From the NCBI GenBank assembly GCA_022791815.1, contig JAAVZU010000093.1, positions 1-64,000 of the forward strand: DNA of 64,000 nucleotides, given 5' to 3'. The position numbers were made by a program, and so were the translations under genes. Source of the DNA: Lachnospiraceae bacterium. GTDB lineage: Bacteria; Bacillota; Clostridia; Lachnospirales; Lachnospiraceae. Shown here piece after piece: positions 52,167 to 61,754 of the stretch. Within the stretch, counting starts at the first letter, position 1; each line of letters opens with the position of its first letter. The notes under the pieces were generated by a model. The model had not been told where the DNA came from. It worked only from the letters and a program-made list of their open reading frames with translations, and did not search any database.

Positions 52167-53753
52167 ATGGTTGAAAATATTTTGGAAGAATTTAGAGAAG
52201 ATTTACAGGAATTTTATGATATGACAGAGAAATTTTATAATAAAGAAATCACAGTTGCAGAATATAAAGGATTTTCTGGGGGATTTGGAAGTTATGCACA
52301 GAGAGGCGGAGAGAGAAGTATGTTAAGGCTTCGCCTGCCTGCTGGTGAAGTGGAGAAAGAAAAATTAAGATTTATTGCAGAATGTATTGAAAAATATCAG
52401 ATTGATATGGCTCATTTTACCACATGCCAGACTATTCAGCTTCATAATCTAACTAAGGATACTGTTTGCACATTGATTGGCGAAGCAATGGAACATGGAA
52501 TTATAACAAGAGGAGGGGGAGGAGATTTCCCAAGAAATGTTATGTGTTCACCGCTTTCTGGGGTTGAAGATGGAGAATATTTTGATGTGACTCCTTATGC
52601 AAAAGTGGCAGGGGATTATTTACTTGGATTTATCAAAAAAGTAAAGTTGCCAAGAAAATTGAAAGTATGTTTTTCTAGCAATAAAAAAAATGAGACACAT
52701 GCTACTTTTCGTGATTTGGGATTTGTAGCAAAAGAAAATGGAAAGTTTGATGTATATGCTGCTGGCGGGCTTGGAATTAAACCTAAGTTTGGAGTATGTG
52801 TGATAGAAGATTTAGAGCCTTCCAAAGTGCTTTATGTAGTAAAAACTATGGTAGATGTATTTACTGCTCATGGAAATTATACGAAAAGGGCAGCATCAAG
52901 AAGCCGTTTCTTACAGGATACATTAGGAGTAGAAGGATTGCAGAAAGTTTTTAGGGAAACATTTGAAAAAAATATAAAAATAGAAAATTTGGATATTCAG
53001 GAAGAAATATTCAATACTTATATAATTGAAAAGAAAAAAATAGAGGATAAAGCAAAAAAAGCAGTAGAAGAACAGAAAATAGAGAATACAAAGGTAGTGG
53101 AACAAAAACAAAAAGGATTATATGCTGTTCACTATCATCCAATTGGTGGTGTACCTGAAATAACATTTTTCCGAAAATTGTATGAGGTAATAAAAGACAT
53201 GGAAGAAGTGAAATTACGTCTTACACCAGAGCAAGGAATTTATGTGGTGAATTTGTCAGCCAAAGAAACAGAGAAGGTGTTAGCTCTTACAGAAGATGAT
53301 CAGGGAACAGAATTTGAACGTTCCACAGCATGTATTGGTGCTGATATCTGTCAGGTGGGGATTGGAAAATCCCGTATTATGTTAGAACAAATTCTAAAAC
53401 GTGTGAAATCAGAGAATTTTTCTAATGGAGTGTTGCCAGCTATTCATATTTCAGGTTGTCCATCTTCTTGTTCTGCCCACCAGACAGCAGCAATTGGACT
53501 CCGTGGGGGAAAGAAACCAAGCCAGGAGGGACCAAGAGATGCTTTTGCTATTTATGAAAATGGTAGCCAGAAGCAGGGTGAGGAAGCATTTGGTGAGGAA
53601 TTGGGAGTACTAGCAGTAGAAGATATTCCAGAATTTTTTGTCGAAATTGGCAGAACTATACAAAAAGAAGGGATGACATATATACAATTCAGGAGGAAAT
53701 ATCCAGAAAAAATAAAAGAAATTGCACAATTATTTTGTGAAGATAAACAATAA
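52167..53753 (+). CDS. Siroheme nitrite/sulfite reductase-like protein
   Basis: 528 residues. N-terminal ferredoxin-like half-domain (SYAQRGGERSMLRLRLPAGE, TTCQTIQLH), then a central domain with FPRNVMCSPLSG, a charged helical insert (about 290-330), a second half-domain and the 4Fe-4S/siroheme ligands Cys-x5-Cys (TACIGADIC) and Cys-x3-Cys (GCPSSCSAH). This is the ferredoxin-dependent type; no flavoprotein or siroheme gene is beside it. ATG 52167 follows AAAGGATGAG. It likely reduces sulfite or nitrite for assimilation. Confidence 0.88.
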   Translation: MVENILEEFREDLQEFYDMTEKFYNKEITVAEYKGFSGGFGSYAQRGGERSMLRLRLPAGEVEKEKLRFIAECIEKYQIDMAHFTTCQTIQLHNLTKDTVCTLIGEAMEHGIITRGGGGDFPRNVMCSPLSGVEDGEYFDVTPYAKVAGDYLLGFIKKVKLPRKLKVCFSSNKKNETHATFRDLGFVAKENGKFDVYAAGGLGIKPKFGVCVIEDLEPSKVLYVVKTMVDVFTAHGNYTKRAASRSRFLQDTLGVEGLQKVFRETFEKNIKIENLDIQEEIFNTYIIEKKKIEDKAKKAVEEQKIENTKVVEQKQKGLYAVHYHPIGGVPEITFFRKLYEVIKDMEEVKLRLTPEQGIYVVNLSAKETEKVLALTEDDQGTEFERSTACIGADICQVGIGKSRIMLEQILKRVKSENFSNGVLPAIHISGCPSSCSAHQTAAIGLRGGKKPSQEGPRDAFAIYENGSQKQGEEAFGEELGVLAVEDIPEFFVEIGRTIQKEGMTYIQFRRKYPEKIKEIAQLFCEDKQ

Positions 53754-54007
53754 TATAAGCAATATGCCAATAAATTTATTGAATTTTACCTTGAAAGAGT
53801 GTATAATGAATAGTATCATATCTTTGGTGGACAATCTGTTTAGAAGAATAAAGGAATAAGCGGCAATAAGGTGTATCAAATATGTGAAGTTATAAGGAAA
53901 AGAGAGTGATGAGGGGAAGCTGATGATGGATAGTGTGTTTAAGGGTGGAATGGAGATTTGGGGCATTTCAAAAACCGAAAATTCGGATTAAGAAAGGGGA
54001 ACTAACC

Positions 54008-55717
54008 ATGAATAAGGGAAAAAAGGGCAAAGATATGAGTATTAAGAAGAGGTTGACAATAGGATTTATTATAGCTTCATTAATAACAACTGTGGCTGCT
54101 GTAATTGGTTTGATAGCAATGGTAGTAATGGCGAATAGATATTCTTATACATTGACTAATTTTGGTTTTTCACAAGGGGATATTGGCAAGACAATGAATG
54201 CATTTGCCGAGACAAGAAGTTCGCTTAGGGGAACCATTGGATATGATGATGAGGGTACAATTAAACAATTAAGAGATGCTTATTATGAGAAGAAAGAGGC
54301 TTTTACGCAATATTTTGCAGATGTTGAGAAATATATGGTAACAGGGGAAGGCAAGGCATCTTATAGTACAATCGAGTCTTTGTTAGATGACTATTGGAAG
54401 CTGAGTGATGAAATTCTTGAACAGGGGTATACTACAGATAAGGCAACTGCTGAAAAAGCACAGGGAAGGGCAATAAATGAATTAGCACCTAAATATCAAG
54501 AGATTGATGATGAATTAGATGCTTTGATGACAATGCGTGTGGACAAAGGAAATAGTATGAGAAGTACATTGTCAACAGTGAGCATAATTTTACTTATTGT
54601 GATAGTCTTAATTATTATTGTTGCGATGGTATTTTCTGTGAAGTTAGGTGAGAGCATTGCAAGAGATATATCAAATACATTAGAAGTATTGTCAGCACGC
54701 TTGAAGACATTTGCACAAGGGGATTTAAGTTCGCCATTTCCTGAAACTAAAAATAGGGATGAAATTGCTGTTATGACAGAGGAAGCGGAACAGATGGCAA
54801 TTGATTTGAAATTGATAATTAGTGATACTGGTGAATGGTTGTCTGCAATGGCGGATGGAGATTATTCCAAGGAGACTAAGCTGCCAGAAAAATATGTAGG
54901 TGAGTTTTCGTTATTAAAAGATGCAATGCATCAAATGAATATTCAGATGAGTGAGACTTTACATCATATTGATGAGGCTGCAGACCAGGTGTCTATTGGA
55001 GCCAGCAATTTGTCAGAAGCTTCACAGGCTTTGGCAGAAGGTGCAACGGATCAGGCTGCTGCTGTAGAAGAAATACAGGCAACTATTGCAAACCTTGCAG
55101 AGGGTATACATACTACAGCAAAACATGTAGAAGTTTCCTTTAAACAGGCAGAACAATATGCCGAAGAAGCAGATCATAGCCGTGAAGAGATGGCAGCAAT
55201 GGTAAGTGCCATGGAACGTATTAATGAAACCTCAGAAAAAATCGAAAATATTATTGCAGAGATTGAAGATATTGCAAGCCAGACAAACTTGTTATCTTTA
55301 AATGCGGCAATTGAGGCTGCAAGAGCAGGTGAAGCAGGAAAAGGTTTTGCAGTAGTTGCTGATCAAATACGTAATTTGGCAGAACAGAGTGCACAATCAG
55401 CTATAGATACCAGAGAATTAATTGAAGGGTCTCTTCAAGAGGTTGCAGATGGTAATAAAGCAGCAGAACGTGCAGCTACATCTATTGAAGAGGTTGTGAA
55501 AGGAATTAAAGAAATTGCAAATACATCAAAAGAGTTAAGTAAAATTTCTAATGAGCAGGCGATAGCAATGGAACAGGCAGAAGCAGGTATTAATCAAATC
55601 TCGGAGGTTGTGCAGTCTAACTCTGCAACTGCTGAAGAATCTTCTGCTACAAGTGAAGAATTGGCGGCTCAAGCATCTTCTATGACTGATTTGGTAGGAA
55701 AGTTTGTTTTGAATTAA
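54008..55717 (+). CDS. Methyl-accepting chemotaxis protein with four-helix-bundle sensor
   Basis: 569 residues. Span 1 at about 18-42, an outer helical sensor of about 135 residues, span 2 at about 195-217, HAMP region, a second HAMP-like segment ([20 protein letters not shown]) and the signalling domain with [20 protein letters not shown] and [27 protein letters not shown] before ATG 54008; a longer open frame upstream lacks a ribosome site. A ligand is not predictable. Confidence 0.92.
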   Translation: MNKGKKGKDMSIKKRLTIGFIIASLITTVAAVIGLIAMVVMANRYSYTLTNFGFSQGDIGKTMNAFAETRSSLRGTIGYDDEGTIKQLRDAYYEKKEAFTQYFADVEKYMVTGEGKASYSTIESLLDDYWKLSDEILEQGYTTDKATAEKAQGRAINELAPKYQEIDDELDALMTMRVDKGNSMRSTLSTVSIILLIVIVLIIIVAMVFSVKLGESIARDISNTLEVLSARLKTFAQGDLSSPFPETKNRDEIAVMTEEAEQMAIDLKLIISDTGEWLSAMADGDYSKETKLPEKYVGEFSLLKDAMHQMNIQMSETLHHIDEAADQVSIGASNLSEASQALAEGATDQAAAVEEIQATIANLAEGIHTTAKHVEVSFKQAEQYAEEADHSREEMAAMVSAMERINETSEKIENIIAEIEDIASQTNLLSLNAAIEAARAGEAGKGFAVVADQIRNLAEQSAQSAIDTRELIEGSLQEVADGNKAAERAATSIEEVVKGIKEIANTSKELSKISNEQAIAMEQAEAGINQISEVVQSNSATAEESSATSEELAAQASSMTDLVGKFVLN

Positions 55718-55744
55718 GAAAAAAGAATGTAAGAAAAAATAGTA

Positions 55745-55773
55745 AAAAGATGCTCTAAATGAGCATCTTTTTT
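55745..55773. terminator. Terminator after chemotaxis receptor 2
   Basis: AAAGATGCTC, loop TAAAT, GAGCATCTTT then TTT. Confidence 0.9.
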
Positions 55774-55932
55774 GTTTTTGTATTATTAGGAACATAAACT
55801 ATTAAAAAATAAGACAGTTCAAAAAAGAATAGACTTGCTTTGTGTATATAACAGGGGAAGGAGGAAGAAGTAATGAGAACAAACGAGAGTGATTGTTCTA
55901 TAGGTTGTTGTTGTTTTTCTATATATAATGTA

Positions 55933-55956
55933 TTCACTTTTTGTGAAAATTTAACA
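55933..55956. promoter_or_regulatory. Candidate redox-regulator site upstream of pflB
   Basis: TTCAC-N5-GTGAA palindrome (55933-55947) running into TTGTGAAAATTTAACA (55941-55956), which partly resembles a Rex site. It lies about 60-80 bases before the pflB promoter. The match is imperfect. Confidence 0.3.
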
Positions 55957-56013
55957 GATAAATTTTTGCAAAAAATGTATCTATAAAAATACAAGGATTT
56001 AGGCAAATATTCA

Positions 56014-56042
56014 TTGCTTTTTTTTGAAATCGTAGTTATACT
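56014..56042 (+). promoter_or_regulatory. Promoter of pflB-pflA
   Basis: TTGCTT (56014-56019), 17-base spacer, TATACT (56037-56042). It implies a 5' leader of about 265 nt. Confidence 0.65.
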
Positions 56043-56071
56043 ATAGATAGTACAAGATATCCATTAGAAAG

Positions 56072-56216
56072 ACACAGAAGTTAGATTGAATCTGTGTAGA
56101 AGGATGGGTAAAACTGTACCAAGTGTCGGACACGTGACCCCTTAGTAATACAGAGGTGTCAGGCTCCTAAGGGATCAGGAGCTTATGGTGAAAGAATAAC
56201 CGGTTAGAACAGTTTT
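56072..56216 (+). ncRNA. Structured 5' leader of pflB
   Basis: ACACAG/CTGTGT hairpin (56072-56097). An outer stem AAAACTGT (56110-56117) with ACAGTTTT (56209-56216) encloses CCCTTAG (56139-56145) / CTAAGGG (56167-56173), and GTGTC (56123-56127 or 56156-56160) that can pair with GACAC (56129-56133). GCTCC/GGAGC (56163-56167 and 56178-56182) competes with the CTAAGGG pairing, as in a switch. It does not fit the ZTP (pfl) or other riboswitches I know. It could also be an inserted REP-type palindromic repeat. Confidence 0.5.
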
Positions 56217-56315
56217 GTAACTGGAAATGTTCATATCTAGTAAATGATTGGATATGAATAGTCAATATGTTTTGTAACATGAATCACATATATGATCAAA
56301 GGAGGAATTACTACA

Positions 56316-58574
56316 ATGGCAATGTTAGAAAGTCAGGCATGGGAAGGATTTGAAGGAAGACAGTGGAAAGAAGAAATCAACGTTAGAGATTTTATTCAGA
56401 AGAACTATACACCATATACTGGTGACGAGTCATTCTTGGCAGGTCCTACAGATGCTACCAATAAATTATGGGGAGCATTACAGAAATTACAAAAAGAAGA
56501 GAGAGCAAAAGGCGGAGTTCTTGATATGGATACCGATATTGTTTCTTCTTTGACCTCACATGGACCAGGATATATTGATGAATCTCTAAAAGATTTAGAG
56601 CAGATTGTTGGTCTTCAGACAGATAAGCCTCTTAAGAGAGCATTCATGCCTTATGGTGGTATCAATATGGCAAAACAGTCATGTGAAATGTATGGATACA
56701 CACCAAACCCAGAACTTATTAAAATCTTTACAGAATATCATAAAACACACAATCAGGCAGTATTTGATGCTTATACACCAGAGATGAGAGCTATCCGTAA
56801 GAATAAGATCGTAACAGGTCTTCCAGATACTTATGGTAGAGGACGTATCGTAGGTGACTACAGAAGAGTTGCTCTTTATGGTATTGATACTCTTATTCAG
56901 GAGAAAGAAAAAGATAAAGCAAATTGCGGATGTGGTGTTATGACAGATGACATCATCCGTCAAAGAGAAGAACTTCAGATGCAGATTAATGCATTGAAGG
57001 GAATGAAAGAAATGGCTCAGATTTATGGATATGATATTTCTAAGCCAGCAACAAATGCAAAAGAAGCTATTCAGTGGACATATTTTGGATACTTAGCTGC
57101 AATCAAGACTCAGAATGGAGCAGCTATGAGTATTGGACGTGTTACAACATTCTTAGATATCTATATTGAAAGAGACTTAAAGAATGGTGTTATCACAGAA
57201 GAAGAAGCACAGGAACTTGTTGACCACATGACAATGAAATTCAGAATGGTTAAGTTTGCTCGTATCCAGTCTTACAATGAATTATTCTCAGGAGATCCAG
57301 TATGGGCTACTTTAGACCTTGCAGGTATTGGTGTAGATGGTCGTCCATTGGTAACAAAGACAGACTTCCGTTTCTTACACACATTAGAGAACATGGGACC
57401 TTCACCAGAGCCTAACATTACAGTACTTTACTCTTCTGCATTACCAGAAGCGTTCAAGCAGTACTCTGCTAAGATTTCTATTTTAACATCATCAGTACAG
57501 TACGAGAATGATGATGCTATGAAGCCAGTATGGGGCGATGATTACGCAATCTGCTGTTGTGTATCTGCAACACAGACTGGTAAGGAAATGCAGTTCTTTG
57601 GAGCTAGAGCAAATCTTGCTAAATGTTTATTGTACGCTATCAATGGTGGTGTAGATGAAAAGAGCAAGACACAGGTAGGTCCTGCATATCAGCCAATTAC
57701 TTCTGAGTATTTAGATTATGATGAAGTAATTAAGAAATATGATGTAATGATGGATTGGTTAGCAGGAGCTTATGTAAATGTATTGAACTTGATTCAGTAT
57801 ATGCATGATAAATATTACTATGAAGCAGCACAGCTTGCTTTAATTGATACAGAAGTTCGTAGAACATTCGCAACAGGTATTGCAGGTTTCTCTCATGTAA
57901 TTGACTCTTTATCAGCAATTAAATATGCAAAAGTTAAGACAGTTAGAGATGAAAATGGTCTTGCAGTAGATTACGAGATTGAAGGAGACTTCCCTCGTTA
58001 TGGTAACGATGATGACAGAGCAGATGAAATCGGTGTATGGTTGCTTAAGACATTCCTTGAGAAAGTTAAGAAAAACCACACATACCGTAATTCTGAGCCT
58101 ACAACATCTATCCTTACAATTACATCTAACGTAGTGTATGGTAAAGCTACCGGAGCTATGCCTGATGGACGTAAGGCTGGAGAACCATTATCACCAGGAG
58201 CTAACCCAAGCTACGGTGCAGAGAAGAATGGTTTAGTTGCATCATTGAACTCATTAACAAAACTTCCTTATGAGTGGGCATTAGATGGTATTTCTAATAC
58301 TCAGACAATCAACCCAAGTGCATTAGGAAATAATGATGAAGATCGTAAGAATAACTTAGTGCAGGTTATGGATGGTTACTTTGACCAAGGTGCACATCAC
58401 TTAAATGTAAATGTATTCGGAAAAGAAAAACTTATTGACGCTATGGAACATCCAGAAAAAGAAGAATATGCTAACTTCACTATCCGTGTATCAGGATATG
58501 CAGTTAAGTTTATTGACTTAACAAAGGAACAGCAGATGGATGTTATCGCTAGAACATGTCATGGAGAGCTTTAA
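56316..58574 (+). CDS. pflB: Formate C-acetyltransferase (pyruvate formate-lyase)
   Basis: 752 residues. A glycyl radical enzyme converting pyruvate and CoA to acetyl-CoA and formate. Active-site cysteines lie in [20 protein letters not shown] (Cys413-415) and the radical glycine is Gly727 in [12 protein letters not shown] 56316 with AAGGAGG is preferred over ATG 56292, which precedes that site. Codon choice (for example frequent CGT and GTT/ACA) is more selective than in neighbouring genes, as in strongly expressed genes. The activase gene follows after 3 bases. Confidence 0.97.
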   Translation: MAMLESQAWEGFEGRQWKEEINVRDFIQKNYTPYTGDESFLAGPTDATNKLWGALQKLQKEERAKGGVLDMDTDIVSSLTSHGPGYIDESLKDLEQIVGLQTDKPLKRAFMPYGGINMAKQSCEMYGYTPNPELIKIFTEYHKTHNQAVFDAYTPEMRAIRKNKIVTGLPDTYGRGRIVGDYRRVALYGIDTLIQEKEKDKANCGCGVMTDDIIRQREELQMQINALKGMKEMAQIYGYDISKPATNAKEAIQWTYFGYLAAIKTQNGAAMSIGRVTTFLDIYIERDLKNGVITEEEAQELVDHMTMKFRMVKFARIQSYNELFSGDPVWATLDLAGIGVDGRPLVTKTDFRFLHTLENMGPSPEPNITVLYSSALPEAFKQYSAKISILTSSVQYENDDAMKPVWGDDYAICCCVSATQTGKEMQFFGARANLAKCLLYAINGGVDEKSKTQVGPAYQPITSEYLDYDEVIKKYDVMMDWLAGAYVNVLNLIQYMHDKYYYEAAQLALIDTEVRRTFATGIAGFSHVIDSLSAIKYAKVKTVRDENGLAVDYEIEGDFPRYGNDDDRADEIGVWLLKTFLEKVKKNHTYRNSEPTTSILTITSNVVYGKATGAMPDGRKAGEPLSPGANPSYGAEKNGLVASLNSLTKLPYEWALDGISNTQTINPSALGNNDEDRKNNLVQVMDGYFDQGAHHLNVNVFGKEKLIDAMEHPEKEEYANFTIRVSGYAVKFIDLTKEQQMDVIARTCHGEL

Positions 58575-58577
58575 TTC

Positions 58578-59324
58578 ATGAACGAACCTGTTGTAGGTAG
58601 AATTCACTCTATAGAGAGTTTTGGTTCGGCAGATGGACCTGGAGTAAGATATATTATCTTTCTCCAGGGATGCCGAATGAGATGTAAATATTGTCATAAT
58701 CCGGATACATGGGCGTCGCAGAAATACGAAAGCCAGACATCAGAAGAAGTGCTAAAGAAGGCGTTAAGATACAAAACCTATTGGGGTAAGAATGGTGGAA
58801 TCACTGTAAGTGGTGGTGAAGCGTTATTACAAATTGATTTTTTAATTGATTTATTCCAGAGAGCAAAAGAAAAAGGAGTGCATACTACATTAGACACTTC
58901 TGGTAATCCTTTTACAAGAGAAGGTGAGTTCTTTGAGAAGTTTCAAAGGTTGATGGAAGTTACTGATTTGTTTATGCTGGATATTAAGCACATAGATTCA
59001 GTAAGTCATAAAGATTTGACAGGGCAGCCAAATGAGAATATCCTTGATATGGCAAGATATCTATCAGAGCAGAAGAAAGATATGTGGATACGTCATGTGT
59101 TAGTGCCAGGCTATACAGATTCAGAAGAACAGTTGAAGGCATTACAAGCTTTTATCAAGACTTTAGATACTGTAAAGCGGGTGGAGGTATTACCATATCA
59201 TACCCTTGGAGTCTTTAAATGGAAAGAGTTAGGTATTCCTTATGGATTAGAAGGAGTTCCAACACCAGATCAGGAACAAATTGATTTAGCTAATAAAATT
59301 TTAGAAACCAAGAGTTATTTATAA
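58578..59324 (+). CDS. pflA: Pyruvate formate-lyase activating enzyme
   Basis: 248 residues. Radical SAM enzyme with the cluster motif Cys32-x3-Cys36-x2-Cys39 (GCRMRCKYCHNPDTW) and the GGE-type motif VSGGEALLQ. It installs the glycyl radical on PflB. Length matches the family. The start is 3 bases after the pflB stop, so the pair is one operon, with a clear terminator after it. Confidence 0.96.
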   Translation: MNEPVVGRIHSIESFGSADGPGVRYIIFLQGCRMRCKYCHNPDTWASQKYESQTSEEVLKKALRYKTYWGKNGGITVSGGEALLQIDFLIDLFQRAKEKGVHTTLDTSGNPFTREGEFFEKFQRLMEVTDLFMLDIKHIDSVSHKDLTGQPNENILDMARYLSEQKKDMWIRHVLVPGYTDSEEQLKALQAFIKTLDTVKRVEVLPYHTLGVFKWKELGIPYGLEGVPTPDQEQIDLANKILETKSYL

Positions 59325-59327
59325 AAG

Positions 59328-59360
59328 AAAGAGTCATCTACCTAATTAGATGACTCTTTT
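59328..59360 (+). terminator. Terminator of pflB-pflA
   Basis: AAAGAGTCATCTA pairs with TAGATGACTCTTT, loop CCTAAT, T tail. Confidence 0.9.
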
Positions 59361-59447
59361 CTGTACTAGAAGAGTTTGGAAACAGGTTAAACATACCTGC
59401 ATATTTATGTATATCTGTATTGTTACCGAAAAAGAAAAGGGAAAAAA

Positions 59448-60983
59448 ATGGATTTAGAAAGAAAAGTAATTGCATATATGAAACAACATCATATAATAAA
59501 ACAAAGAGAAAAAATTATATTAGGTTTATCGGGTGGAGCAGATTCTGTGTGTTTGTTTCATATTTTAATTGTATGTAGAGAAAAATACCAAATAGAAATT
59601 TTTGCAGTACATGTGAATCATAAAATCCGGGGTTCACAGGCAAAGGAAGATCAGAATTTTGTGAAGAAATTATGTGAATCCTATCAAGTGCCTTTTGCTA
59701 TTGTGGAAGAAGATGTACCAGCACTGGCAAAAATAGAAAAGAAGTCGTTAGAGGAAACTGGAAGAATTGTAAGATATAAGGCATTTCGCAAATTTCAACA
59801 GGAATTAGAGGCGGATTATATTGCTGTAGCCCATCACAAAAATGATCAAGCAGAGACGGTACTTCACAATTTATGCAGAGGGAGTGGTATAGCAGGGCTT
59901 GCAGGTATGGGAGTGGAACAGAATGGAATTATTCGTCCATTACTCTGTCTGGAAAGAGAAGAAATAGAAGAATATCTAAAAACAAAGGGGCAACCCTATC
60001 AAATAGATAATACCAATTTAGACAATAATTATAGAAGAAACAAGTGGAGAAATGAAATAATTCCACTAATGAGAACAGGAATAAATGCAAAAACAATTTC
60101 TCATATTGCAGATACAGCATCAATTATGGGGGAGGTTGACAGTTTTGTAGAGCAATCAGGGAAATGTGCATGGAAGAGAATGATAGAAACAAAAGAAAAA
60201 AAAATTATTTTAAATTTAGAAGAATGGAAGAGGGAGCATACAGTTATTCAGAAATGGATTGTACAAAATATGATGTATTGTTTGTCTGGTGAGCAAAAGG
60301 ATATTGGACAAGTACATGTGCTAGCACTGATGGAGTTGGCAGAAAAACAAGTAGGAAAATCTATTTATCTTCCATATAATTTATATGCGAAAAGGGTCTA
60401 CCAAGGACTTTTACTGGAAAAAAAAGAAGATGCGATGTGTGAAAGTGTTGCAGTTTATAAAACATTAAAAGAAAAGAGTGATGAAGTAAAAGAATACATA
60501 GACGAAAAAATAGCATGGGAAATAAATTTTATGGATATGAAATTACCAGAAGCTAAAGTAATAAACTTTTCTACATATCAAACAGAGAAGTTAATTGTAG
60601 GAAATGGAGAAAACAATACTAGAGAAATCTCTTTAAATAAGACAATAAGAGAAGGATGTGACTTGAATTGGGGTATCTTGTCAAAAAAAATACCAAAAAA
60701 TAACTGTACGAAATGGTTTGATTATGATAAAATAAAAGGAACTGTACTATTTCGTAGAATGGAACAGGATGATTTTTTGCAAATAGATAATGTGGGACAC
60801 CACAAAAAGATAAAGAAACTTTTTAAAGATGAAAAAGTGGATGCAAAAGAACGAGAGAAGATATGGTTACTTGCAGAAGGGAATCATGTAATTTGGATTC
60901 CTGGTATTCGTACAAGTGAAGCATATAAGGTAGATGAGAATACAAAAGTGATTTTAAAAGTAGAAATAAGGGAGGAGGAATAA
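59448..60983 (+). CDS. tilS: tRNA(Ile)-lysidine synthetase
   Basis: 511 residues. PP-loop LGLSGGADSVCLFH (ATP binding), then HVNHKIRGSQAKEDQNFVKK and VAHHKNDQAETVLHNLCRGS, the TilS core. The C-terminal domain (about 430-505) includes GTVLFRRMEQDDFLQ and IPGIRTSEAYKV. It modifies C34 of tRNA-Ile2 so AUA is read as Ile. Essential. Its stop overlaps the hpt start by one base. The long middle part is rich in Lys and Glu, diverged from other genera. Confidence 0.95.
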   Translation: MDLERKVIAYMKQHHIIKQREKIILGLSGGADSVCLFHILIVCREKYQIEIFAVHVNHKIRGSQAKEDQNFVKKLCESYQVPFAIVEEDVPALAKIEKKSLEETGRIVRYKAFRKFQQELEADYIAVAHHKNDQAETVLHNLCRGSGIAGLAGMGVEQNGIIRPLLCLEREEIEEYLKTKGQPYQIDNTNLDNNYRRNKWRNEIIPLMRTGINAKTISHIADTASIMGEVDSFVEQSGKCAWKRMIETKEKKIILNLEEWKREHTVIQKWIVQNMMYCLSGEQKDIGQVHVLALMELAEKQVGKSIYLPYNLYAKRVYQGLLLEKKEDAMCESVAVYKTLKEKSDEVKEYIDEKIAWEINFMDMKLPEAKVINFSTYQTEKLIVGNGENNTREISLNKTIREGCDLNWGILSKKIPKNNCTKWFDYDKIKGTVLFRRMEQDDFLQIDNVGHHKKIKKLFKDEKVDAKEREKIWLLAEGNHVIWIPGIRTSEAYKVDENTKVILKVEIREEE

Positions 60984-61513
60984 TGAAGGAACAGAAGATG
61001 CAAATAATCATTACTAAAGAAGAAGTGGAGTCCAGAATTAGACAGATTGCCAGTCAGCTAAATGAAAAATACAAAGATGAAAAGTTATATTTAATTGGAA
61101 CACTGAAGGGAAGTATATTTTTTTTGTGTGAACTTGCTAAGCAGCTTACAATGCCAGTTATTCTTGATTTTGTACAGGTTTCTAGTTATGGGGAAGAAAA
61201 AGTAAGTTCTGGCATAGTAGATAAAAAATTGGATATTTCCTGTGATTTAGAAAAACAGAATATTTTAATTGTGGAAGATATTATTGACACAGGAAGAACG
61301 ATTCAATATTTGAAGGAATATATTAGTGAAAAAAATCCAAAACATTTGGAAATTTGCACACTTCTTGATAAGCCAGCACATAGAGTGGTAAAAGATATTG
61401 TGGCGGATTATACAGGATTTGTAATGAAAGAAGATAAGTTTGTAGTAGGATATGGGCTGGATTATGCACAGATGTATCGGAATTTACCATATATTGCTAC
61501 AATAGAGGAATAG
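60983..61513 (+). CDS. hpt: Hypoxanthine phosphoribosyltransferase
   Basis: 176 residues. PRPP-binding loop ILIVEDIIDTGRTIQYL, the LIGTLKGSIFFLCELAK start and the flexible loop QVSSYGEEKVSSG are the HPRT signatures. It salvages hypoxanthine and guanine. It lies between tilS and ftsH as in most Firmicutes, and is translationally coupled to tilS (TAATG). Confidence 0.96.
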   Translation: MKEQKMQIIITKEEVESRIRQIASQLNEKYKDEKLYLIGTLKGSIFFLCELAKQLTMPVILDFVQVSSYGEEKVSSGIVDKKLDISCDLEKQNILIVEDIIDTGRTIQYLKEYISEKNPKHLEICTLLDKPAHRVVKDIVADYTGFVMKEDKFVVGYGLDYAQMYRNLPYIATIEE

Positions 61514-61754
61514 TTATATAACCGAAGGAAAAAATAATAAATCCAAGATTGTTTAGTATCCTTAACATGTATAAACTCTCTATGTAAGACAAATACTTAC
61601 AAATTAAAATGGAGTTATGCATAGAATGTCAATAGATATTGATTAAAGAATGGTGATGTTAAATAAACTTTTATGTATGTTAACATGACTTATTATATTG
61701 GTTGTGATAATCTTGGTTAGAGATAAGATGGGAAAGAAAAGGAGGTATGTTCCA

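Noticed and set aside
56104-56145. 13-codon frame MGKTVPSVGHVTP as a leader peptide
   Set aside because: Its AGAAGG ribosome-like site sits only a base or so from the ATG and the same bases take part in strong pairings; kept only as a note.
56072-56216. pflB leader as a ZTP ('pfl motif') riboswitch
   Set aside because: The conserved ZTP core (CGUGUGACU-type loop with a CCGCCUGGGC-type end) is not present; the name similarity to pfl is a coincidence.
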